DNA of 64,000 nucleotides, from positions 372,001-436,000 of the forward strand of contig JAUTDP010000015.1 in assembly GCA_033439795.1 (NCBI GenBank). The letters run 5' to 3'. This DNA comes from Sordaria brevicollis. Its lineage: Eukaryota > Ascomycota > Sordariomycetes > Sordariales > Sordariaceae. How positions within the stretch are numbered: position 1 is the first letter of the stretch; the number at the start of each line of letters is the position of its first letter. The notes under the pieces are model-generated. The model worked only from the letters and a program-made list of their open reading frames with translations, was not told where the DNA came from and searched no databases. The position numbers were made by a program, and so were the translations under genes. Positions 56,143 to 64,000 of the stretch are shown here, in pieces.

Positions 56143-57713
56143 TTACTGAACAGGAACAACAACCCTATCAACATCCGGTCCCCACCCAGCTCCTTCCCAT
56201 CCGCTCACCACAATCGTATTCCCACTCCCCTGCCTCAGCCCCTTAACCACTACACTACTAACGCCTACCTCACCCGCCGTCCCTTCAAACGCCACCTTTT
56301 GTGGACTTCCCCCATTGACACTCACCCCGGCATACCTTGGCCCGCTGTCACCATTCATATATCTAATCATGACCGTCGTCACCCCTCCTTCCGGGTTATT
56401 GCTCTGCACACCCGAAATCGTCACACTCCCTCCAATCCCGCCGCTCGTCCCGCCAATATACCCCGCCGCCTTCCCCCCGAACACTTCCCACAACTCACCT
56501 CCTTCGCTCCTCCTCCATACGTCCCCTTCTCGCCCTCATACCCATTCTCCCCCGGCGCTACCGCCCACTTCCCCCCCGTGCCCACATTCGGCACCCAACT
56601 CCCGCGGTTCTTCAGCACCACCTTCGTCCCAGAGATCTCCATCGGCAACCACACATAACTACTCGTCCTCAGATTTTTCGACCGCCAGCGATCACCCATG
56701 TACATGACATTCCCACCTCCGTAATCCAACACGTAGGTGGTTTGCGAAAAATAAGTGTTGGACCCTTTGTCGGCGAATATAGCCCAATCTGACCATGGCC
56801 CGCTGAGAGAAAGGGAAGTGGAAAAGACGTTGTCGTTGGGGTCCCAGCCTGTTAGGTGCGAGCCAAACATGTAATAGCGACCGGATACCTTCAAAAGGGC
56901 GGGGGATTCAATTTGTTGGGGGAAGAGGTGGACGGAGCCTGGGGAGGAGGGGGAAAGGGAGAGGTAGTCGGGGGAGAGGAGGTTGATGCGGAGGCCGTTT
57001 TTACGCTGGCGTGAGGGTTTGTTAGCTGGGGTTTGGTGATGAAAAGGAGGAAGTAAAGAGGAAAGGTGATGGGGATTGTGATGGTGAAGAAGAAACGACG
57101 GAGGGGTATACGCACGTCTTCCGTCAAGAGATAGGCCTTCCCATCATCATCCTTAAAAAGTCCCATATCCCTACTCTCAAACCCCAGCGGCCTGAACGAG
57201 CCATTGTAGCTATACTTCCCGCAGACGGTATCACTAGTCGCAACACCAACTTTCGCATCCCCATAATTTGAACTATCGACATGCATCCACATGACATATT
57301 TCCTCGTCGCATCGTTATAGATCACCTTGGGTCGCTCAATAATCCTATTCGGCCCCAAATCTCCCGACGAGCCTGTGCGGGAAAGGAGAGCGCCTTCGTA
57401 TTTCCATTGCACCAGGTCTGTGGAGGAGTAACAGTTTACGCCGGTGAAGACGGACCCCTGGGATTTGTCCTCGCCGATTAGGTAGAAGGTGGAGTTGACG
57501 ATGATGACGCCGGCGCCGTGGGCGTTTAGGTGGTCGCCGTTGGACTTGGGGACGTGTTAGTGAGACGGGGAATGAAGGGGATGGAGAGGGAAAGGGGTAA
57601 GGGGATAAACGTACGGCTGTCCATGTTCCGCCGGGGACGATTTGCAGCGCCGCAAGGGCTGGGGAGGCGGCGATGCCGAAGAGGGATATCACTGACAAAA
57701 GGTGGTGATGCAT
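56143..57713 (-). CDS. Secreted GH43 exo-beta-1,3-galactanase-like enzyme with CBM35 (apparent frameshift)
   Basis: Exons are 57615-57713, 57116-57544 and 56143-57005, all phase 0, with donors GTACGT and GTGCGT. A signal peptide (MHHHLLSVISLFGIAASPALA) precedes a GH43-type five-bladed propeller with NAHGAGVI, then RIIERPKVIYNDATRKYVMW and SRDMGLFKDDDGKAYLLTED, and a C-terminal CBM35-like beta-sandwich. The pairing resembles fungal exo-beta-1,3-galactanases (GH43_24-CBM35) that degrade arabinogalactan side chains; the substrate is inferred. Exon 3 is 863 nt, one short of a whole number of codons: the frame ending ...EVSCGKCSGG passes at a G6 run (forward C run 56473-56478) to the frame beginning KAAGYIGGTSGG. 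One extra G gives a continuous 463-residue protein. As written, the enzyme would lose most of its CBM35. Confidence 0.85.
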
Positions 57714-59169
57714 TTTTGGTGGTTACCTTCCCACTACTTTGGCCTTGAGAAGACGAGCGATGAACCTCTCATCGCAGCTTTGCGCGAGAACCCGCCGTCT
57801 TATGACAATCGATCTCATCTTCATATCCTGGCTCCGTGATCCCCGAACAGTTGTATTCAGGCATCTGAACTAGGTCAACGTCCCATTCAAGGGACGTCGC
57901 CTCCAAAACCTTCCAATGTCCCAATTCGTGGGGAAACATTTTTGCATGTTGTTGTTCCGTCGATCATAACCCTCGATACTACGCAAAGAGCCGGTTAGGC
58001 GAGTTGGCGAGCTCGTTGCGTTCATGCGCGCCTGTTAGGCTGTTTCTTATACATTAGCGACCTCGTGTTATAGCTTCCCGCAGCGGTGATCTGGATGAGG
58101 AGTTACGGGATATACCAACCTGAATACATGTAGCGAGCATTGATTCCAGTCATTCTTTGACTTAAGTGTAGGTGCCGGATGAGTTGCGCTCAACCATAGC
58201 AATGGAATTCTTTCCATTTGAGAACATCGATCTGGTGGAGATTTGAACAACCTCTGCGATCAAAAGGATTAAATGTCAGAGTGCCATCTGTTCAGTTCGG
58301 CTACCGAACACGGGCATCCGACACCTCGTCCAAATAATCCTTCAAAATCCTTTGGTCACCGAACCGACTGACCGGCCTCTTCCAGCCACAGTATCTAAGT
58401 CGGAATCGGATCCTGCATCCCGCATCCCGCATATCAATGCACCGCCATCCTTCCGTCAGATCGAAATTCCGACTTTGGCTGCCGACAGGCGGGGGAATGG
58501 GGGAACCCAAATGGAAAGACACACACGGCGATAACAACTCGCCCAAGCATCTGGAACGGTCCGAACGGAGGTGTCCCGCTTTTTCCTTTTCCATAATTTG
58601 CATCTATCCTCCTTCCCGCTCGGAATTTGGGAGAGATGTGATGTGGCTCTGTTGGGTAACACAGCGTGACGGCGGCGCGCGCCCTTCCCTTGATGTGACG
58701 CATAAAACCCTCCGTGTGACGGTGCAAGAGAGATTCACACTGGTGATTTGGTAGGACCAAGAAAGGCAGGGTGCGTGCACATGTGGACAACCCATTGGTC
58801 ACAGAGACTAGGTACCATACCTATCGCGTTGCAAGTCCCGACGATTACCAAAAAGGGACATTTAAAGCATTCAAAAAACTGTCTGTCCTAAGTAAGAAGT
58901 ACAAAAACAAAAGGAGCGAATTACCTTTTTTTCCGATAATCCAAATTTGTTGGAAGAAACGGAACGGAACGGGAAACTATTAACGATCGAGAATTTCGGA
59001 ATACCTCTAGCGGAGGACAGGCAGGAGGAATAATAGCGAAGCCCTTTTCCCGTGATTTGGTTTTCTTCTTCTAGGCTTCAAGTAGGTAAGTAGTACAAGA
59101 TAAAGCCCAGTGCATAGCTTCCACTTCGTTATTACGCCCCTTCCACCTACACACACACATACACACTCA
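57714..59169. other. Intergenic
   Basis: Promoter of the GH43 gene (-) at the left, 3' flank of the coiled-coil gene (-) at the right. Nothing recognisable between. Confidence 0.5.
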
Positions 59170-60807
59170 TCAGGAACCCCCCGGCTTCTTCCACTCCTCC
59201 ACCAATCCCCTCTGCAACTCGACTTGCTCTTTGGCGCCACAGACATTATACAAAGCCGCACTGTTGGGCTTTGTCTGCAGAACATGAAACACTCTTAGCA
59301 TCTCGTCTGTTGTCGTCTCGTGGGCGAACTTGTCCAGTATATCTCCAACCGCGAGCTCGAACGCGTCGTCCAACTGTTTTGTCTTGGTCGAGTTTTGTCC
59401 TCCAAGCCCTAGCTGTGCCGACATCATTCTCGTCGTAACCTCGGTGACAATCTGAGTCACCATGCCTCCAGCGCCCAGCATCGTCTGCGTGATGGCTTCC
59501 TTGACTTCTTCTTTGACTACTTGCCTGACAACCTCCTCATCCCTGGTCGTCAAGAGCTGATGATCCTGATCCTCAAGAAGCCTTCTTCTTCTTTGTTCTT
59601 GGGTGGTGTCCCTGTCCCTGTCCCACTTCCTCCTGACTTCCGCCACGATGGCCGCGCTAATGTTGGCCAGAGCTTTTCCGGTCTGCTTTTCGACCTGTTC
59701 CTGAACCTCTAGCGAGACCTGTTCGTCTATCTCTTGGCGAATCTCCTCTCCTTTGGTGTCCACGTCTTCTTGCACCCAGCCTTCGAGTTTGGAAATCATT
59801 TCGCCTTCCAGTTCTTGGCCTGCATCCCTTATCCCCTCCTCGATCATGTCGTTGTTACGACCCAGGATCCATTCTGCCTCTTCTGTGTCGTAACGACAAC
59901 TATGACCACCACCAGCTTCGAACTCGAGGAAAGATTTTTGGAGAATGGCGATGCGCTCGTTGAGTATGGCGAGATCGGTGGAGGGGGGCCAGATTTCGTT
60001 CAAACGCTGGGGCGGCCGTCCATCTAAAAAGAAAAGAAAGGAAACCGAGTTCAGTGGATTGGTCAAAACCATAGCGAAGAATGGGGGTTGTTCAGCGGAA
60101 CGTACCAGTTGGTGGGGCAAATTTTTGAGATGAATTGCCAGGAAGTAGACTAGGCCGGTCATCTGAAAATATATTAGGAGAAAGAAATACAAGCAGCGAC
60201 GGCAATGCGCAACTGACCATCTGTGGAGCAGGTCACTGAACTAGCACCCTGGCGTCCATCATTGATGGAATAAGCAGGCAGCTGAGGAGTTCGAGATCTT
60301 CGGCCTAGAGAAGGGAACGTGTTAGAGGTAGAAGAGAACCAGTAGCAACGCAGGGACCATACGGGACGGGGCGGTGTTATTCGCCAAGCTCTGAGAGCCA
60401 CTCGCCGACTTGACAAGGCGGTGCGTTGGGTCAATGTGATTGTGGGTAGGGTAGAGAGGGTAAAATGGGTCGTTCAGGCGGGGACGTTTCCGGTCTACTG
60501 AAAAGAAGGTTAGATGGAAAACGATTAAAAGTCAAGCAAGAATAGCGGATGGCGGCCGGAGCAACAAACCAGGTGGGGATCCCGAAGAGCCTGTTGATGG
60601 GCTCGAAGAGCGGTCGGATGGATAGCGGCTGAATGGTGCGTGCTGAGATTGACGTTTCCGGCCTAGGCGGGGAGGTGTGTTAGAAATGAATAGATAGGTA
60701 GGTCTCCGGGGACGTACCTGATGGTGTCAATAATTCTGCCGGACTTCTTTGGAGACCATCATTCTCAATTTTGATTGGTATCGTCGCGTCCTGTGCTGCT
60801 TCGTGAC
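59170..60807 (-). CDS. Coiled-coil protein of unknown function with chain of symmetric short exons (C-terminal part)
   Basis: Supported exons on the minus strand are 60718-60807, 60570-60662, 60363-60497, 60218-60304, 60106-60162 and 59170-60023. All junctions are phase 1, and the short exon lengths (90, 93, 135, 87, 57) are all multiples of three. The spliced frame stays open with donors GTACGT, GTTTGT, GTATGG, GTCAGT and GTACGT. Each short exon begins with a similar Arg-rich motif (GRKRQSQ, DRKRPRL, RRRSRTP, DDRPS, DGRPPQR). The last exon encodes ~284 residues that are helical and highly charged (IRQEIDEQVSLEVQEQVEKQ, then DRDRDTTQEQRRRRLLEDQD), a coiled coil followed by a small globular end. 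I do not recognise the family. The 5' border of the first exon is uncertain, and the gene almost certainly continues upstream. Confidence 0.65.
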
Positions 60808-60829
60808 CTGGAATGGCAGCACAAGCAGC

Positions 60830-61480
60830 AGCACTCAATACTTTGGTAGTTGCGCCCAAGTTTATACGTTGGCCGCCTTGACCACAGTATAGGCTTTTGA
60901 GGTTTGCACGCCGGCCCGTCTGTTTTCAGTGGCCTGCAAGAACTGGTAGGCGAAAAAAGTGACGGGAGCGAGGATATTTGACGTAGGATCCCAGGCGGAA
61001 TCAAGGACATGTCGAGATAGATGCTGAAGTTTTGGACAAGAGAAAGAGCGTTCATAGTGTCCAACAAATCTTCGAATTGCTCTAAAGACGGATGTTTAGG
61101 GCCAACAAAATCCGGTGACTGTGTCAGTTTGAAGCGTAGGCAACCGAAGCGTTGATGGGGCCCTTGGTTCATCACAGCAGATGCAGGCGGCTTAGCATCA
61201 GACTCGAATTCGAGAGACTGAATGCTCTCGGGGTACACAAAGAGGAAAAGACTGATGGGTCTTTGATGGTCTTGGAGAAGAGCGGATCCCTTGAGAATGA
61301 ACAGTGCTTGTTCGTCCGAAGTGTCGACGTGTATATTGATATAAAGGTGAGAAGTGTGTCGTATATGATCGCCATTATCGTTCCAAGCAACCACAACAGC
61401 CAGAGCAGAAAGATGAACTTTGCATTGTGCTGCATCGTCGCTGATATCAGACGCAGCTGATATGTCGTGATCGTCCTGTC
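60830..61480 (-). CDS. Probable upstream exon(s) of the same gene
   Basis: An open minus-strand frame with protein-like composition runs through this interval: HLYINIHVDTSDEQALFIL, RPISLFLFVYPESIQSLEFE, QRFGCLRFKLTQSPDFVGP and LEQFEDLLDTMNALSLVQNF. The pattern, beta-strand-rich with hydrophobic alternation, resembles an N-terminal domain seen in many uncharacterised proteins of filamentous fungi, of unknown function. No ATG occurs in frame, so the start lies in an upstream exon. I could not find a splice site that joins it in the right phase to the exon at 60807, so the link is inferred from position and strand. Confidence 0.45.
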
Positions 61481-61567
61481 GCTCGACACTACCGTAGAGA
61501 GATTCGTTATTGAGCCATCACCACACGACTCGGACAGTGCAGTGGGAAAGTAGATGAGAATTCTTGT

Positions 61568-62060
61568 CAGCGAGTTCCACCTATCGAGCACCCCAGTCCT
61601 TTCACCAGGTACCTGATGAGTGGGAGTTGGCAAGTTTTTACGGCCCTCGACTTATGGATGACCAGCTTTCAGCACAGCGGTAGGGTAGAGACGGAAGAGT
61701 TGTACAGAACAACCGTCCCGCCGCTCCCTTACAACGCTGCAATCGGCGAGTTCCACCTATCGAGGACCCCAGTCCTTTCAACAAGTACGTGGTGAGTAGG
61801 AGTTGGCAAGCTTTTACGGCTCTCGACTTATGGATGACCGGCTTCCAAAACGACGCCAAGGCAGGAACGGAATGACCATGTCAACCCTGCCTGATGAGTA
61901 GAGTTGGCAAGACTACGGCCCTCGATTTGTGGATGACCGGCCTTCAGCACACAAACGGAAGAGTTGTACAAGACAACCGTCCCGCCGCTCTCGCAAAACT
62001 GTGCAACTGTCGGCGAGTTCCACGTATCGAGTACCCCAGTCTTTTCAACAGGCAAGCGGC
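61568..62060. repeat. Imperfect tandem repeat, about 2.5 units
   Basis: The block GGCGAGTTCCACSTATCGAG recurs starting near 61568, 61743 and 62010, each followed by ACCCCAGTCYTTTCA. Between them the segment GAGTTGGCAAG...CTCGAYTTATGGATGACC occurs three times, twice inside the second unit. The first period is ~175 bp, the second ~267 bp because of that internal duplication. On the minus strand one copy has an open frame (VLDTWNSPTVAQFCESGGTV), while the others carry stops. Confidence 0.8.
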
Positions 62061-62275
62061 CATGGCATGGCTAGGACGGGGACGGTGTAGGCAGAAAAGA
62101 GATGGATGAAAATGGGAGAGGGATGAGGGAGTCGTGGTAGAGATGAACTTAACAGAGACATCTTGTAGTCGTTGTGTGGGTAAGTGTTCTGTTGCAGAAC
62201 TGGACAACAGTTAGATGTCGACCATGGAGCTTGGTAGACCTCACTCACGCTCCCATGTACTGGAAAAGTACTGAC

Positions 62276-62682
62276 CATGGAGAGCGAGCAGTAGGAGGCG
62301 GATGCAGAGGCTTGATATCATATCGGGGTGGCGAACGTCCTCCATCCTGTGAGTCGCCGTGCATGAGGGAATCTACCGATTCAGTGTCGTCGAGCGGAGT
62401 GTGGCGCAGGAGTATTCCATTGTCCTGTGTGTCGTCGACATGTGACGCGTCGACGTTTGGAACATCATGACAGAGCTGGCTAGATAACCTTGGACCACGG
62501 AGTAGTGGTATTAGCTTGACGTACATATTCTGGATGAAATGGAATTTGATGAAAACGTACGGCTGGGTTGGTTCGATCTCGTCGGCATTGGAGTTGTGGT
62601 TCTGAGAGCTGGGATCATGAGGATTGTGGTCGGGTGGAACTTGTGCTAAAGGGAAAGGGGAGGATGGTTGTCTGAGATCCAT
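62276..62682 (-). CDS. Putative 5' exons of a minus-strand gene
   Basis: Exon 62561-62682 starts at ATG (MDLRQPSSPFPLAQVPPDHN) and ends at a GTACGT donor in phase 2; exon 62276-62488 continues in frame (SSQLCHDVPNVDASHVDDTQ) to a GTCAGT donor in phase 2. A third exon, from near 62210, could follow (SATEHLPTQRLQDVSV). The segment is acidic and Pro/His-rich, i.e. disordered. It may be the true start of the gene ending at 59170, with the repeats at 61.6-62.1 kb in its introns, or a separate decayed gene. I do not recognise it. Confidence 0.35.
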
Positions 62683-64000
62683 GGCCAAGTGAAGGCAGGG
62701 CGTTACGTGGAGTGCGTTCCGGGTACAACCTGGAAGCTCTCGTCGAGGGTGGATGACGGAATGAAGTGTCAAAGTGGAAATGATGGGAAACAGCCTCGAG
62801 GTCCCTTTATCAAGTAGCTCCCCTCGACGGAAAGGGTGGTGGGGACTTTTAGTGTTCCCCAGTTAGCTGGCTCAGGTCTGTGAACGGGCGCGACGGTATG
62901 TTCACATCACTAACAGGAACAGGTGCAATTCTCACCCAAATCTGTTACGGTTCTGCACCTATCGAGTTGCGGAGGCAGCAAAGGAAACCTCCTGTCTGGA
63001 CTTGAGCAGCTGCAGAGCCCAACAAGGCCAAAGGATCATGAAAATCAATCAGCTCCCGAAAAGACCCGATTGCCTTGCGATTCAATGTAGGCTTGTTTGT
63101 TTGTGACTTGGGGTTTTGGGCGTGCAAACGGGCAAAACCCATATGGTTGAATTGGCCTAACTACCTAGAAAAGAAGAAAAGAGGAGAAGGTCTCGAACTT
63201 GGATCCCCGACAAGAGTTGGAATCTGGCTGGGACTCTTCACGTGATTGGAAAATGTGGGTCTCCCGCATCTACTGTTAACCAATCGATCCGGAGGTGGTA
63301 AATGTCGAGGGTTAGGGTCGGATATGCCCCTACAAAGTGCTCGTGAACGGTGTGACCTATAACCGAGCATCTCGTACCCATCCCGTGTTTCTTGCAATGG
63401 GCAGCGCATGTGCACTGCGTATAAATATGGCTTGGGACGAGGTTAAGACGGGGTCTCAGTTTCCACTCGGGATGGGAGATTGAAAAGCGTGCAATCGATG
63501 TCTTCCAAAAGGCGTTGGTTCATTTGTTAGGCAAAGAAAGGTGCCAACAAGACCGATATCGCAGCAGACATTGACAGGTTGGTATCCCTTGCTGTCAAAA
63601 TGGACAGTAAGCCAACCAAAACGGATCCCGTCCACCGACTGAGACATGTCTCTGTGTCTCTCTCAGTGGCAGGTGCCCAAAAAGCCGGATACGGGATCAA
63701 GTTGACTGTTCAAGGTCAGGAAATGACTGACGTGGGATTTCTTCCGACTTTGCGTCAATTGCATCATATATCGCCGTGCGCATCTTGTTCTAGTTCGTAT
63801 AGGGTCATATAAAGTCGTGTTGATTTCCATGGGCTCCATGTCCACGACTCTTTTGATTGAGAAGTTTCGTGAGACTCAGGTCCGGATGGAAATATGGAAT
63901 GAATCCTTCCCGTCAATTGTGAAGAAGGATTTTTGGGGCTGACGGGATGGATGCGTGCAATTGCCGATTCCAGTATCCGCGGACGGGATGGATGGTCACT
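62683..64000. other. Right end, no recognisable gene
   Basis: No frame with convincing coding character. Several short stretches are AG- or CT-rich. A weak tRNA-like motif around 63190-63290 was examined and not accepted. Confidence 0.45.

Noticed and set aside
63190..63290. tRNA-like motif on the minus strand (GTTCGAGAC near a GGTTAACAGT block)
   Set aside because: The stems do not pair and the A-box is poor; probably coincidence.
1..64000. CRISPR arrays, rRNA, riboswitches, bacterial operons
   Set aside because: No evidence of any; the spliced genes and RIP pattern show fungal nuclear DNA.

Overview
This window looks like nuclear DNA of a filamentous ascomycete of the Sordariales, most likely Neurospora or a close relative. 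The genes carry short introns of about 50-170 nt with GTAAGT/GTACGT-type donors and CTAAC/CTGAC branch points. Gene-rich DNA of roughly 50-55% GC is interrupted by two sharply bounded AT-rich blocks (about 14.9-20.3 kb and 37.05-40.7 kb). In both blocks the dinucleotides CpA and TpG are nearly gone, which is the signature of repeat-induced point mutation (RIP).

Layout, left to right. 0-3.1 kb: no convincing gene. 3.2-5.2 kb: a tandem pair of small secreted paralogues, each with three exons and the same intron positions. 5.85-6.96 kb: a mitochondrial enoyl-CoA/methylglutaconyl-CoA hydratase. 8.25-9.24 kb: a mitochondrial LEA-like repeat protein. 10.4-12.8 kb (-): a Nup37-like nucleoporin. 13.96-14.30 kb (-): a 90-residue CFEM protein. 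14.79-20.49 kb: a complete but RIP-destroyed LTR retrotransposon (186-bp LTRs, 5-bp target duplication). 23.4-24.6 kb (-): a Gln-rich protein of unknown function. 25.6-26.35 kb: an unexplained cluster of short dyads. 26.8-28.0 and 31.55-33.1 kb: two related SANT/Myb-like proteins. 34.3-35.9 kb (-): an RPAP1-like protein. 36.91-40.83 kb: a RIP-destroyed DNA transposon with ~123-bp terminal inverted repeats and a 9-bp target duplication, i.e. Mutator-like. 43.2-45.3 kb: an Hpc2-like histone-chaperone subunit. 46.4-51.5 kb (-): condensin SMC4, divergent from an ELYS-like nucleoporin (52.1-53.2 kb). 53.6-55.9 kb: a HET-domain protein. 56.1-57.7 kb (-): a secreted GH43-CBM35 enzyme. 59.2-62.7 kb (-): a multi-exon gene or gene pair of unknown function, with symmetric short exons and a tandem-repeat stretch.

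The genes do not form a pathway cluster. Housekeeping chromosome and nuclear-pore functions (SMC4, Hpc2, RPAP1, ELYS, Nup37-like) sit beside accessory genes (secreted proteins, CFEM, HET, GH43). Two coding sequences (SMC4 and GH43) each need one extra base at or near a G/C run to stay open, so they carry either real mutations or assembly errors. Exon borders were inferred by eye from splice signals and reading frames, without transcript data.
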